Below, piece after piece: positions 16,203 through 26,300 of a stretch of 35,377 nt of DNA (positions within the stretch are counted from its first letter, which is position 1; the number at the start of each line of letters is the position of its first letter). The stretch covers positions 1 through 35,377 of the forward strand of contig JAAYVR010000158.1 of the NCBI GenBank assembly GCA_012517065.1. The letters are read 5' to 3'. The notes beneath the pieces are model-generated. The model ran no database searches, was not told the origin of the DNA, and saw only the letters and a list, made by a program, of their open reading frames with translations. Source of the stretch: Verrucomicrobiota bacterium. Its GTDB lineage: Bacteria; Verrucomicrobiota; Verrucomicrobiia; Limisphaerales; J093. The translations under genes were made by a program, and so were the position numbers.

Positions 16203-17630
16203 ATGAACAACACATGGACACGCAGAGACTTCTTGGCCGCGACAGCCCTGACCGGCAGCGCATTACTCGCAACACGGCTTTCTTCCTACACCGCGCTTGC
16301 GGCTTCACAATCTTCATGGCCCAAACTGCCACCAGTAAAGGTCCACGTCGTGTTCGCAGGACGAACCGGCGATGCTTATCTGACCCGCCCGACCGAAGAG
16401 CTCGACAAGTTCAAGAACTACTTTGCAGAGCTGGAAAAGAAACTCGGCGACATCCGGTTCGTCGGTGGCGATGAAATCCCGCCGGCCGAGCCACCCGCCG
16501 TGGCGGCTAAACTCAAGGACGCAGACGCGCTCTTGATCGTGCATCTTTCGGGGCACGGTGGCGACGCGCCCGTCCTTTCACAGCTCATCGATGTTGGTTT
16601 GCCAACCGCGCTGTTTTCACAACCGTTCAGCGGCCATGGCTGGATGTACTTCCCGCAATGGCACAAAGCCCGCAAACCCGTCGTCTTGCTGCCGTCGAGC
16701 AATTGGGATGACATCGAAAAAGTCGTGACCCTTTTCCGTGCGCCGGCATGGATGAAACAGACACGCATCCTGGCTGTTGGTGGTCCGCATGGCACCGCCT
16801 CTGCATGCTCTGCTGAGGCTGTGAAAGCAAAGTTCGGTGCTGACCTCGTTGCCATCCCCAACGAACGCGTCATGGAAGCAATGAAGGCGGTTGATCCGAA
16901 GGATGCCGAAGCTGAAGCCGAGGAATACTGGATTCGGCCGGCACGAAAAATTGTTGAGCCTACGCGGGAAGAAATCATCGAATCAGCCCGAATGTTTCTT
17001 GGCGTGCGAAACCTGATGATCCAGGAGAACGCGCAGGCAATCTGCAGTGTGCACTGCATGGGCAACCCGCGGGGTTGCCTCACGTTCAGCAAACTGAATG
17101 ATCTCGGATTGGTTGGCGCTTGCGAGGGCGACATTGATTCCACCCTCACCATGCTCTTGTTCGCTTACGCGTTCCGTGTGCCCGGGTTTATCACCGATCC
17201 GGTGATCGACATCGCAAAGAACGCCATGATCCATTTCCATTGCACGTCTGCGACGAAGATGGACGGCCCGAACGGCCCGCGCCTCCCGTTCACCATCCGC
17301 ACCCAGACAGACACCCGCGGCGGTGTCGCACTCGAGGTCGAAAACCGTGTCGGTCAGCCTGTCACTTGCGCCAAACTGGTCGATCTCAACACAATGCTCG
17401 TAGTGACCGGCAAAATCACCGGGACAAGCACAAGCCCCCTGGCGTGCCGGACGCAGTTCGCTCAGAGTGTCCCGGACGCAAGACGGCTCTTCTTGAACTG
17501 GGGCGCCGATGCAATTAAGGGCGATGTCATGACGCTGCTGCATCGTGTTGTGTTCTACGGCGATTACCGAAAGCAACTCGAAGACCTCGGCGACCTTATG
17601 GGGTTCAAGGTCATTGAAGAAGGCGCCTAA
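16203..17630 (+). CDS. Tat-exported L-fucose-isomerase-like protein
   Basis: A 475-residue protein starting with a twin-arginine signal (TRRDFLAATALTGSALLATR). The remainder resembles the L-fucose/L-arabinose isomerase fold (COG2407-like): an N-terminal Rossmann-type half with LLIVHLSGHGGDAP, and a later ACEGDIDSTLTMLLFAYAFR segment in which the Glu/Asp are likely metal ligands, followed by IHFHCTSATKM. Export of an isomerase-fold protein is unusual elsewhere but common in Verrucomicrobiota and Planctomycetota; true activity and sugar are unknown. The start is well supported by GGAGAAGGA just upstream of ATG 16203. It is convergent with the MFS transporter gene, 77 bases between stops. Confidence 0.75.
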   Translation: MNNTWTRRDFLAATALTGSALLATRLSSYTALAASQSSWPKLPPVKVHVVFAGRTGDAYLTRPTEELDKFKNYFAELEKKLGDIRFVGGDEIPPAEPPAVAAKLKDADALLIVHLSGHGGDAPVLSQLIDVGLPTALFSQPFSGHGWMYFPQWHKARKPVVLLPSSNWDDIEKVVTLFRAPAWMKQTRILAVGGPHGTASACSAEAVKAKFGADLVAIPNERVMEAMKAVDPKDAEAEAEEYWIRPARKIVEPTREEIIESARMFLGVRNLMIQENAQAICSVHCMGNPRGCLTFSKLNDLGLVGACEGDIDSTLTMLLFAYAFRVPGFITDPVIDIAKNAMIHFHCTSATKMDGPNGPRLPFTIRTQTDTRGGVALEVENRVGQPVTCAKLVDLNTMLVVTGKITGTSTSPLACRTQFAQSVPDARRLFLNWGADAIKGDVMTLLHRVVFYGDYRKQLEDLGDLMGFKVIEEGA

Positions 17631-17707
17631 TCGGGCAATCTCATAGCCTGACCAGGCCAAGACAGCCAGAGTTTCATATTCCGGTGTGATTCCCAGGGCA
17701 GAGCGTA

Positions 17708-19030
17708 TCAAGTCTCAGGTTCGGGCAGCAACAACGCCGCAAATAACGCCAGCGGAAACAGGAATCCAGCATACAAAAGCGCCAGCCTGAAATCTCCAAC
17801 CTGCGAAAAAAGGCCGAAAATCACCGTGCCAGCCGCCGACACTAGTCGGCCAATATTGTAGCAAAAGCCTGCGCCTGTGGTCCTCAGCAGTGTCGGAAAC
17901 AGCGGCGGCAGGTACATCGTGAACAAACCAAATACGCCCGAGAAAAACCCCACCAGCGGGAACCAAAACCATACAAGACCGCGGTAATCATGAGGCTCGA
18001 AAAACGCGCCTGTCATGGCGAGGAACATTCCGCCAAACATGACGACCATGCCCCGCCTGAAACCAAGCCGGCGCGCCAGCCATCCGCCAAAGAAATTCCC
18101 TGCCATCGAAACGGCGATGACCAGAAAGAAAGCCTTGCTTACGAGTTGTTCCCGGGCTGTTCCGGTCCACGATGCAAGTTCGGGAAGGTTTCGCAAATGT
18201 TGGGCATGCCAAAACAAGAACGCCCACCAGCCGGTCAACGACGTTGCGCACACGAAGATTGCCTTGATGGTCGTGCCCAAGACTCCCCCGCGGAAAAGGT
18301 CGATCAACCGCGGCGTGTCTTCTCCGGCTCTTGCGCGTGCCGACTGCCATTCCTCGGGTTCGGGCACGTGCCGTCTGATCCAGAAAACCATCAAGGCTGG
18401 CAAGATACCGGCGAGAAACACAAAGCGCGGCTGGTAACTAACCCCCAGGCGCCCCGTAATGGTGGCCAACATATAGACAGTCAAACAGGCGCCCAACACT
18501 CCGATGTTGACGCCGGTTTGCAGCACGGCTGCTATCCATGGGCGCCATCGGCGTGGCCATGTTTCAGCAAGCAACGACGAGCCAATTGCCCATTCGCCCC
18601 CGATCCCGAGCGCTGCAAGAAACCTGAAGATCAGCAATTGCCACCATGTTTGGGCTACAAATGACAATCCAGTGAACGCTGCGTACGTCAGAATCGTCAG
18701 GCTCAGCGCTCTGCTCCGCCCCAGCAAATCTCCAATCCGGCCGTAAAAACCGCCACCCAGCGCCCACCCGACAAGGAAGGCGGCTTGGATCCATGAACTC
18801 TTGCTCTTTACCGCGGGGTCTGCGGGGCTGCTGGCTTGCAACAGTTGCATCACAAAAGGCGCCGCCACCAGCGTGTAAAGATGCATGTCGAGCCCGTCAA
18901 ACATCCAACCCAGCCACGCAGCAATGCCGGACCTGATTTGTGCGGGGCTCAAATCCCGCAACGTGCGAACATCCCGGCCGTGTGCATCAGGCGTGCATTG
19001 CGATGCCTTCCGACTTTCAGGGGTTTTCAT
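17708..19030 (-). CDS. MFS transporter, sialate/organic acid symporter-like
   Basis: A 440-residue inner-membrane transporter with about twelve hydrophobic helices. It has the MFS motif GRIGDLLGRSRAL after helix 2, and an N-terminal WLGWMFDGLDMHLYTL segment like that of the SHS/AAHS families (sialic acid NanT, lactate and aromatic acid carriers). Conserved Asp residues in the first helix fit proton symport. The length is normal for the family. The substrate cannot be deduced; the nearby sialidase-like and sugar isomerase-like proteins make a sugar acid attractive but not shown. ATG 19030 has no clear ribosome site. The gene is followed by a convergent Tat isomerase-like gene. Confidence 0.8.
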   Translation of the reverse strand: MKTPESRKASQCTPDAHGRDVRTLRDLSPAQIRSGIAAWLGWMFDGLDMHLYTLVAAPFVMQLLQASSPADPAVKSKSSWIQAAFLVGWALGGGFYGRIGDLLGRSRALSLTILTYAAFTGLSFVAQTWWQLLIFRFLAALGIGGEWAIGSSLLAETWPRRWRPWIAAVLQTGVNIGVLGACLTVYMLATITGRLGVSYQPRFVFLAGILPALMVFWIRRHVPEPEEWQSARARAGEDTPRLIDLFRGGVLGTTIKAIFVCATSLTGWWAFLFWHAQHLRNLPELASWTGTAREQLVSKAFFLVIAVSMAGNFFGGWLARRLGFRRGMVVMFGGMFLAMTGAFFEPHDYRGLVWFWFPLVGFFSGVFGLFTMYLPPLFPTLLRTTGAGFCYNIGRLVSAAGTVIFGLFSQVGDFRLALLYAGFLFPLALFAALLLPEPET

Positions 19031-19266
19031 TGACAGCAGCGGTCGTCAGCCGCATGCCCGCGAATTGTGCATTGCGATCCCGATTCAAACAACGCCATTT
19101 TGGGTAGGGAACAACACCTGTGCCATGCCGAATCCAATGCTTTCTGTCCCCATTCCGACACGCCCGAGCCCCGACAGGCAATCTTCAGATTTCCGCCCAA
19201 AGGTGGAACAGGTCCGACAGCGGTCGGTTGCCAGGCGCGTACGGCGATGCCGCGCCCGCGGCCGTT

Positions 19267-19498
19267 AGAGTCCCGCCTTTAGGCGGCCTTGAAACGAGCA
19301 TTCATCGAGCAGTGATACCTCTGAACGTTGTACGTTGAGCGTTGCACGTTGAACGTTCTCAAGAAGACGACCATGCTGATCAGCCCATAAGAACTTTCAA
19401 CGTACAACGTTCAACTCACAACGTTCAACTGGGCCGCGGGTTTGCCAACCGAGTGGCGTTATCCCCCACGGCGGGTCAGAGTCCCGCCTTTAGGCGGC
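19267..19498. repeat. two exact copies of a 21-base palindrome-bearing repeat
   Basis: The same 21 bases (AGAGTCC, then CGCC-TTTA-GGCGGC) occur at 19267-19287 and 19478-19498, 211 bases apart. Each has CCGCC and GGCGG arms around TTTA (19273-19286 and 19484-19497). They bracket the long inverted repeat at 19322-19427. Confidence 0.7.
19322..19427. repeat. long imperfect inverted repeat built of ACGTTGAACGTT units
   Basis: Arms of 38 bases at 19322-19359 and 19390-19427 pair at most positions around a 30-base loop. Each arm is itself a string of roughly 10-base GTTGAACGTT-like units in which ACGTT recurs. The structure could be a cruciform, a protein-binding array or a mobile palindrome; no gene touches it. 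Confidence 0.75.
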
Positions 19499-20053
19499 AT
19501 TGAATGGAGAGCCTGTCACCTGGGCCGCTGGCCCAGACTGGTATGTGGCCGGGCCTTCGGCCCTCGAGTTACTGGTCCACGAACACCAACGGTCTCTCTA
19601 ACGCAGTGAGGGATTTTCATGCCTGAAACATCCAACTACGCTGTTTCGCATGCACCACCCGGTGGTCTCGCGCGGTCATGTAAGCGCCAACGGCGCGGTC
19701 CATACCAGCGTGGGGCGAAGCAACACGACAAGGGCCATCTCGAGATCGCTTTCCACAATCCAAGGGCTGAAAGCCCGGACTATCACATCAAAGTTTTCGT
19801 GTGTTTGGTGTATTTCGTGGTTGGGACAAGGTCCATCCAAGCCCACTGGCCCGAAACTCTCATCGGAATGAAGCTTTGTGTGTCTTGGTCCGGTGAGGCG
19901 GTGGGATCGGCGGGCTGGGCGCAACAGTGCAGACGTGCCATTCTGTGCCTTATGTAGAGGCATATCAGTAGCTGACAATGCCGCAGATTGCTTGTAACCT
20001 TTTTTGAGGCTGCGGATCAAGATTTGCGAACCGTTAATGAAACAACAGACGAC

Positions 20054-20383
20054 ATGAGCAACATCAACGAAATAACAAAAGATCAGTTTCAAACCGAAGT
20101 ATTGAATGCGAATCAACCGGTCCTTGTGGATTTTTACGCGCCGTGGTGCGGACCGTGCCGCGCGATGGGGCCGGTACTTGACGCGCTGTCAACCGAATTC
20201 GCCGGCCGCGCGAAGCTCGTCAAGGTAAACGTCGATGACGCTCCGGAACTGGCCGCGGAGTATGGGATTACGGGGGTTCCCACGCTCATCTTCTTCAACA
20301 AGGGTAACATAGTGGACAGCATCGTCGGAATGGCGCCGCAGAGGCTGCTGCGTGCCAAACTCGAATCGTTGGCAACTGCGTAG
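20054..20383 (+). CDS. trxA: thioredoxin
   Basis: A 109-residue thioredoxin, the standard length, with DFYAPWCGPCRAMGPVL carrying the redox-active WCGPC near residues 30-34 and the cis-proline loop GVPTLIFF near 74. It has no signal peptide and should act in the cytoplasm reducing protein disulfides. ATG 20054 fits the family N-terminus; upstream frame to 19988 is non-conserved and no strong ribosome site is visible. It is the first gene of a plus-strand run with a small membrane protein and a TolC/MFP/RND pump, which suggests a role tied to thiol or metal stress rather than general housekeeping. Confidence 0.93.
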   Translation: MSNINEITKDQFQTEVLNANQPVLVDFYAPWCGPCRAMGPVLDALSTEFAGRAKLVKVNVDDAPELAAEYGITGVPTLIFFNKGNIVDSIVGMAPQRLLRAKLESLATA

Positions 20384-20438
20384 CTGGCCGACGATTTATG
20401 TTCGTTCGAATCTTGGCACGAAAGAATCCTCATTGCTT

Positions 20439-20660
20439 ATGAGAACAGAGATGGCTATTCGAGTGCTCGCAGGCACGATGGTGTTGATCAGCGTTGTGCT
20501 CGGTCACTTTGTAAGCCACTGGTGGTTGCTCCTTGCAGTGTTCGTTGGCATCAACCTGATTCAGTCCGCTTTCACAGGCTTTTGCCCGGCGGAGAACATT
20601 CTGTCGCGAATTGGCGTGGGCAACTCGAAAGCGAGCTGCTGCTGCAACAGACCTGATTAA
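20439..20660 (+). CDS. small DUF2892-like (YgaP-type) membrane protein
   Basis: A 73-residue protein with two short membrane helices (about residues 6-20 and 27-45) and the motif FTGFCPAENILSRIG, matching the DUF2892 / YgaP transmembrane family, in which a Cys-Pro follows the second helix. The tail SKASCCCNRPD adds three neighbouring cysteines, which is unusual and could bind metal or sulfane sulfur. ATG 20439 or ATG 20451 could start it. It follows the thioredoxin by 55 bases and precedes the efflux genes, an arrangement known for sulfur or metal stress loci. The function is inferred from context. Confidence 0.7.
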   Translation: MRTEMAIRVLAGTMVLISVVLGHFVSHWWLLLAVFVGINLIQSAFTGFCPAENILSRIGVGNSKASCCCNRPD

Positions 20661-20700
20661 TGGCAAGGATAGGAAAAACCGGATTGGTTTGATCTCAGCT

Positions 20701-20759
20701 CTCGCCTGCGATGTGGAAGCTCGTAAGAGGCGCGAGACTGACGCCGGACCGCGGGCGAG
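20701..20759. other. inverted repeat inside the efflux operon
   Basis: CTCGCCTGCG (20701-20710) and CGCGGGCGAG (20750-20759) pair at nine of ten positions, in the 125-base gap between the DUF2892-like gene and tolC. There is no T-run. It might be mRNA structure tuning expression between the two parts of the operon. Confidence 0.35.
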
Positions 20760-20785
20760 ACCCTCAAGAAACCTTGTAACAAATC

Positions 20786-22117
20786 ATGCTGGCGATTTCA
20801 GACATTCGGAAGGCTGTTACATCCCTTGCAATACTTGGGGCGATGCTTGCCAACGTTGAGGCTGAGCAGTGGACTTTGCAGCGAGCATTGTCGCACGCTC
20901 TTACGAACAGTCCCGACGCCCGGATCGCCCAGCAACGAATCACAGCCGCCAGAGCTGTAATTGACCAAGCCAACTCGGCCCTCTGGCCCCAACTGCAGTT
21001 CAAGTCAACGTACGTTCGGACCGACAATCCCGTCATGGTGTTCGGGTCGCTCCTGAACCAGAGATCGATCGATCTTGGCACCCTTGACTTCAACAATGTG
21101 CCCGACGTTGACAACCTGAACGTTCGTGGCGTCGTGAGCATGCCGATTTACACGGGAGGCCAGATCACCGCGGCCCGAAAAGGAGCAACTGCAAATGCCG
21201 AGTCCATAAAACAGGATGCCCGCGCGGTTCGAAACACGCTCGGATTCGAAGTGGCTCGAGCGTTTCACACGATAATGAAGGCGCGCGGGTTCGTTCGTGC
21301 TACCGAAGCCGCTGTCGCATCTTACGAGAACAATGTGGCCATTGCGCGAAAACGCCACGAGGCAGGAACAATGCTGAAGTCGGATGTGCTCGCGGTCGAG
21401 GTCCGCCTCGCCCAAGCCAGAGAAGACCTTGTGCGCGCCCGGAACGGGCTTGCCCTTGCGACGAGGGCGCTTCGCAGTCTGATCGGAGTTGACGATGAGT
21501 CATTTGAGGTTGCTGAAGACGCGCCGTCGGTTGAAGTGCCGTCAGAGTTGGACTTCTCCGGGCGACCGGAACTGGCAAGTCTCGAACAAAAACGGCGGGC
21601 TGCCGAAGCCGCCGTCCAGGGCGCCAAGTCGGGTTATCTGCCCAAGGTCGGGGTTTTCGGAAGTCTCGATTACGATCATGGCTGGCGATTCAATGGCGAC
21701 GGCGGCAGTTGGACAGCGGGGGCAATGTTGGAATGGAACCTTTGGGACGGCAAAGCCACTCGCGCCCGTGTCAACGAAGCCAGAGCCAACCTCGAGATGA
21801 TCGATGAGCACGACCGCAAACTTCGGCTGGGTCTGGACCTCGAGGTTGAACAGGCGCGACTCGGCCTCAAGGAAGCCGATGAGCGGCTTGAAGTCACCTC
21901 AACTGTAATTGCTCAGGCGGAAGAAAGCGTTCAACTCACGCGCGCCCGTTTCGAGCAGGGGCTTGCTTTGGCAACGCAATTGATCGATGCAGAAACGGCA
22001 CTGACTGCCGCGCGCGTGCGCCGCGCCGAGGCCGAAGCCGATCGCAACATTGCAATAGCCGCCTTGCGCAAGGCGCTTGGCCTGCCTCAACTTGACCTGC
22101 CAGATCTCAACCCATGA
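20786..22117 (+). CDS. TolC-like outer membrane efflux protein
   Basis: A 443-residue outer membrane channel of the TolC/OEP family. A signal peptide (ending near VEAEQ) is followed by two similar halves rich in coiled-coil helices, for example AREDLVRARNGLALATRALRS and RARVNEARANLEMIDEHDRK. The starting TLQRALSHALTNSPDARIAQ and the Gly/Pro turn VSMPIYTGG are typical of the family. It should form the trimeric exit duct for the pump encoded by the next two genes. Its stop overlaps the start of the adaptor gene by four bases (ATGA), strong evidence for an operon with translational coupling. Confidence 0.88.
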   Translation: MLAISDIRKAVTSLAILGAMLANVEAEQWTLQRALSHALTNSPDARIAQQRITAARAVIDQANSALWPQLQFKSTYVRTDNPVMVFGSLLNQRSIDLGTLDFNNVPDVDNLNVRGVVSMPIYTGGQITAARKGATANAESIKQDARAVRNTLGFEVARAFHTIMKARGFVRATEAAVASYENNVAIARKRHEAGTMLKSDVLAVEVRLAQAREDLVRARNGLALATRALRSLIGVDDESFEVAEDAPSVEVPSELDFSGRPELASLEQKRRAAEAAVQGAKSGYLPKVGVFGSLDYDHGWRFNGDGGSWTAGAMLEWNLWDGKATRARVNEARANLEMIDEHDRKLRLGLDLEVEQARLGLKEADERLEVTSTVIAQAEESVQLTRARFEQGLALATQLIDAETALTAARVRRAEAEADRNIAIAALRKALGLPQLDLPDLNP

Positions 22118-23280
22118 ACACAACCGACACCAACAGTTTGCTCCCTACAGAATCGCCGGTGAAAAAGCAGATTGATTTTGTTTCAACTGCAACCTCGCAT
22201 CACATCACGGCTATGAGGAGAAACAAGTTGCCTGACACAATTCCAACGGGAAGAACCAATATCAAAGCGTGGTTTGGTTTTGGATCACTGATTCTGTCTT
22301 TGGCCATTGCCGGATGCAGCAAACACCAGCCCGCTGCGCAACGCGCTCCACTCCCAACAGCTTCCGTCAGTGTCGCCAAGGTAGAGACTGGCAAGTCCAT
22401 CGCACGCGAGGAAGTGGTGGGCACGGTTCGAGCGCGGGAGCGCGCGACTGTGGAGCCAAAAGTGAGCGGGCGAATCGCCCGCCTGAATGCAGTGCTGGGT
22501 CAAGCCGTTGCGGCAGGCGATGTGCTGTGCGAACTCGACGTGCGCGAAATCAAAGCCCGCCTTGACCAGGCACTCGCACAAAGCGAGCAGGCCGCCAAAG
22601 ACCTCGAACGATACGCCAACCTGCTGAAGCAGGAAGCAGTAACACGCGCTGAATATGACGCCATGGAAGCCCGCAGCCGGATGGCCGCAGCAGCCGTTGC
22701 AGAAGCCGAGACAATGCTCGGGTACGCGAAAGTTACGGCACCGTTCTCGGGCGTTATCACGCGCAAACTGGCCGATGTAGGCGAGCTCGCGTCGCCAGGC
22801 CGTCCGCTGGTTGAGATCGAGAATCCGAACGATTTGCGGGTCGAGGTTGATCTGCCTGAAAGCCTCCTGAAGCAAGTCCGGATCGGCGCCAAGCTGCAGA
22901 TAACGCAGGAAGAATCGCCTTCGGCAGTCGAAGGTACTGTGGGTGAAGTCGGGCCGTCGGCTGATCCCATGAGCAGAACCTACCGCGTCAAGATCGATCT
23001 TCCCAGAGAAAGCGGTTTTCGCCCGGGACAATTTGTGCGTGTTGCGGTGCCCGCCGGCGAATCGCCAAGGTTGCTGGTGCCATCCCGAGCGGTCATTGAA
23101 AGAGGCCAGCTCGAGTTCGTCTTCGTGGTTACGAACAACGTCGCACAACTGCGCCTTGTCCGTACCGCAAAGCGCACCGGTGATTCTGTTGAGATTGTCT
23201 CCGGCGTAAGCGTCGGGGAGACGGTGGTGACTGACGGTGCAAACACGCTCACCGACGGGCAGCCTGTTCAGATCAAATAA
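22114..23280 (+). CDS. RND efflux periplasmic adaptor lipoprotein (membrane fusion protein)
   Basis: A 388-residue HlyD/AcrA-type adaptor. A hydrophobic segment ends in a lipobox, [13 protein letters not shown], predicting lipid attachment at the Cys near residue 69. Then come the lipoyl half-motif [20 protein letters not shown], a helical hairpin with [20 protein letters not shown], the second lipoyl half [20 protein letters not shown], and a beta-barrel domain ending in [20 protein letters not shown]. The ATG overlaps the tolC stop by four bases. It gives an N-terminal extension of about 50 residues before the lipobox, so a later in-frame ATG (22213) is a possible true start. Confidence 0.88.
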   Translation: MNTTDTNSLLPTESPVKKQIDFVSTATSHHITAMRRNKLPDTIPTGRTNIKAWFGFGSLILSLAIAGCSKHQPAAQRAPLPTASVSVAKVETGKSIAREEVVGTVRARERATVEPKVSGRIARLNAVLGQAVAAGDVLCELDVREIKARLDQALAQSEQAAKDLERYANLLKQEAVTRAEYDAMEARSRMAAAAVAEAETMLGYAKVTAPFSGVITRKLADVGELASPGRPLVEIENPNDLRVEVDLPESLLKQVRIGAKLQITQEESPSAVEGTVGEVGPSADPMSRTYRVKIDLPRESGFRPGQFVRVAVPAGESPRLLVPSRAVIERGQLEFVFVVTNNVAQLRLVRTAKRTGDSVEIVSGVSVGETVVTDGANTLTDGQPVQIK

Positions 23281-23323
23281 TGCCCGCGGTTTTCCCGTGG
23301 GAAATGATCATTCTCCAGCCGCC

Positions 23324-26300
23324 ATGAGTTCGAGCAATCAACACAGTGTGCAATCGGAAGGCATCGCAGGCCGAGTAGCGGGTGCGTTCATAAACTCGAA
23401 ACTTACGCCGCTCGTTGTACTGGCGTCGATTTTGCTTGGGGTGTTGGCCGTGGTCATGCTGCCGCGCGAAGAGGAACCGCAGATCAAGGTTCCCATGATA
23501 GATGTGATGGTGGCCATGCCGGGCTTCACTGCCAAAGAGGTCGAAGAACGCGCCACCCGCCCGATGGAAAAACTCCTTTGGGAAATCTCTGGGGTTGAAT
23601 ACATCTACACAACTTCACGGCCCGGTGAAAGCCTCGCAATCGTCAGATTCAAGGTCGGCGAAGACCCCGAGGAAAGCCTCGTCAAACTCACGCACAAGTT
23701 GCAGGCGAACTTCGACCGAATTCCACATGGCGTGTCGTTCCCGCTCATCAAACTCAAGTCAATAGACGATGTTCCGATTCTCGCTCTGACTTTGCACAGC
23801 CGGACTCAAGATCACTACGCTTTGCGAAGGCTGGCTGCACAAGTGGACGACGCCGTCAAGCAGGTTCCGCTGGTCGCCGAGACCGCAATCATCGGCGGCG
23901 CACGACGCCAGGTGCGCGTTCTGTTTGATCCGGCGCGATTGGCCGCGAGAAACTTGAGTCCCGCAGCTCTTGTTCCCGTTCTGACTCAGGCGAACCGGCA
24001 GTTCGTCGTGGGCAACCTCGCATCCAACAACCGGGATATTATTGTTGAGACAGGTGCTTTTCTCACCGACGCCGAGCAAGTGGGGAATGTTGTGGTTGGG
24101 GTTTTCGGTGGCAAACCGGTTTACCTGCGCGACGTGGCTGAAATCAAAGATGGTCCGGAGGAACTCTCGCAGTACGTTCTCTTTGGCCGGGGCGGGGCCG
24201 TTGGCGGCCATGAGCACGGCGAAGAACCTGCAGTAACGATCAGCGTGGCAAAACGGCCCGGCGCCAACGCCATCGCAGTCGCAAACGCGGTTCTCGCAAA
24301 GGTGGATGCGCTGAAAGGGCGGATCATACCGGCGGACGTCGAGGTGAGCATCACGCGTCATTACGGCGAAACTGCCGCTGAGAAATCCAATGAACTGCTC
24401 CTTCACATGGGCATTGCGGTGGTGAGCGTATCGTTTCTCATTTTCCTTGCGCTTGGGTGGCGGGAAGCCGGGGTGGTGGCAGTGGCAATTCCCTCCACAC
24501 TGGCACTGACGTTGCTGGTTTTTCATCTGCTGGGTTTCACGCTGAACCGGATCACGCTTTTTGCGCTAATATTCTCGATAGGTATTCTCGTGGACGACGC
24601 AATAGTTGTGGTCGAGAACATCGTTCGCCACTTCCATTTGCCCGAGAACAAGGGCCGCCCGTTTGCCAAGGTTGCAGTCGAAGCTGTGGCCGAGGTTGGC
24701 AACCCGACAATACTGGCGACGTTCGCGGTCATTGCAGCAGTGCTGCCCATGGCGACAGTTGGCGGAATGATGGGACCGTACATGCGACCGATCCCGGTTG
24801 GCGCCAGCGCAGCCATGCTGTTCTCGCTCATCATATCGTTTGTGGTCACTCCGTGGGCTGCGATTCGGATTCTCCGTTGGGGCCGAAAAGGACAGGGCGT
24901 CGGGGGCCATCACTCCGGCGGACCTGAAGGTTCGGGCGGTGGAGAAGGGCTTTTCAGTCGCATTTATCGCCGAAGCATGCGGCTGTTGGTTGAGAGCAGG
25001 GCCATACGATGGGGTTTTCTCGCGGCACTCACCGGCCTTCTGGTGATTGCAATGGCCACAGTGGCGATTGAATGGGTCAAAGTCAAAATGTTGCCCTTCG
25101 ATAACAAGAGCGAGTTTCAGGTCATCTTGAACATGCCCGAGGGCAGCGCGCTCGAGATGACCGCTCGCGCTGCACGCGAGATTGCAGCCGCTGTTCGTGA
25201 CGAACCCGAGGTGACGGATTACCAAGTCTATGTGGGCACGGCAGCGCCGTTCAATTTCAACGGTCTTGTGCGGCACTATTTCATGCGCCGGGGCGCAAGT
25301 GTGGCCGACCTGCAGGTCAATCTGGTCAACAAACACGATCGCAGCGCCCAAAGCCACGACATTGCCAAGCGCGTCCGGCCACGCGTTGCTGCAATCGCCG
25401 AAAAATACGGGGCGCGAGTTGCGGTGGCGGAAGTGCCGCCCGGCCCGCCGGTTTTGCAAACTCTTGTCGCTGAAATCTATGGTCCAGACGAATCCAGCCG
25501 CAGAGCTCTGGCGCGTGAAATCACCGCCATCTTCAAGAACACGGAAGGCGTCGTTGATACTGACTGGTACATCGAAGACGACCAGCCAAAAGCAACGTTC
25601 GTCATCGACAAAGAAAAAGCGGCGCTGCACGGTGTCTCCGCCGAGATAATCTCAACCACCCTGAGATTGGCCGCCGGCGGCATGTCGATTGACCTCTTGC
25701 ATAAACCAACCGAAAAGGAAGATGTGCCAATAGTTCTGCAATTGCCCTTGGCAAACCGAACCACGCCTGAAGAGTTGCTTTCAATCCGGGTCCAAGGAGA
25801 CCCGCGCGCGGCAGCGGCTGCGGGCGGGATGCCCCCTTTGGTGCCACTCCGTGAATTGGTGAAGATAGAGTACTCGATCGCCGACAAGAGCATTTATCAC
25901 AAGAACCTGATGCCTGTGACCTATGTGATAGGCGACGTTGCTGGCAAGATCGAGAGCCCCGTCTATGCGATCCTGAAGATGAACAAGGAACTCAGGAAGC
26001 TTGATGCCAGGAAGTTCGGCGGCGGCAATGCAACAATCGGAATCTACAATGCACAAATGCCCTTCACAGATGTTGCCCCGGCGATCAAATGGGATGGGGA
26101 GTGGCAGATCACAATCGAGGTGTTCCGCGATCTCGGAATGTCATTTGCAGCCGTGCTCATTCTCATCTACGTCCTTATGGTTGGCTGGTTCAGGTCGTTC
26201 CTGACGCCGTTGATCGTCATGATTGTCATACCGTTCTCGCTGCTGGGCATTCTGCCAGCGCACGGCGCTTTGGGGGCTTTCTTCACCGCGACCTCCATGA

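Larger units (their letters stand above)
19031..20053. other. 1-kb intergenic mosaic of short repeats
   Basis: No gene is supported. In order it holds: a 21-base direct repeat with a CCGCC/GGCGG palindrome at 19267-19287 and again at 19478-19498; a 38-base-arm inverted repeat of ACGTTGAACGTT type at 19322-19427; a core-like GCCTGTCACC at 19512-19521; hairpins TGGGCC-GCT-GGCCCA (19521-19535) and GGGCC-TTC-GGCCC (19551-19563); GCCAACGGCG near 19686; GGGCTGAAAGCCC at about 19764-19776; and a 9-base triplet around TTTCGTG at 19794-19820. The end must contain the promoter of the thioredoxin operon, but no clear one was found. Confidence 0.65.

Noticed and set aside
16983-17711. 242-codon minus-strand frame
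   Set aside because: It is antisense to the fucose-isomerase-like gene, which has a Tat signal and a strong ribosome site.
19081-19165. Additional conserved-core hairpin
   Set aside because: TTTCTGTCCCCATTCC resembles the core, but flanking arms do not pair and the GTG is missing; at most a decayed copy.
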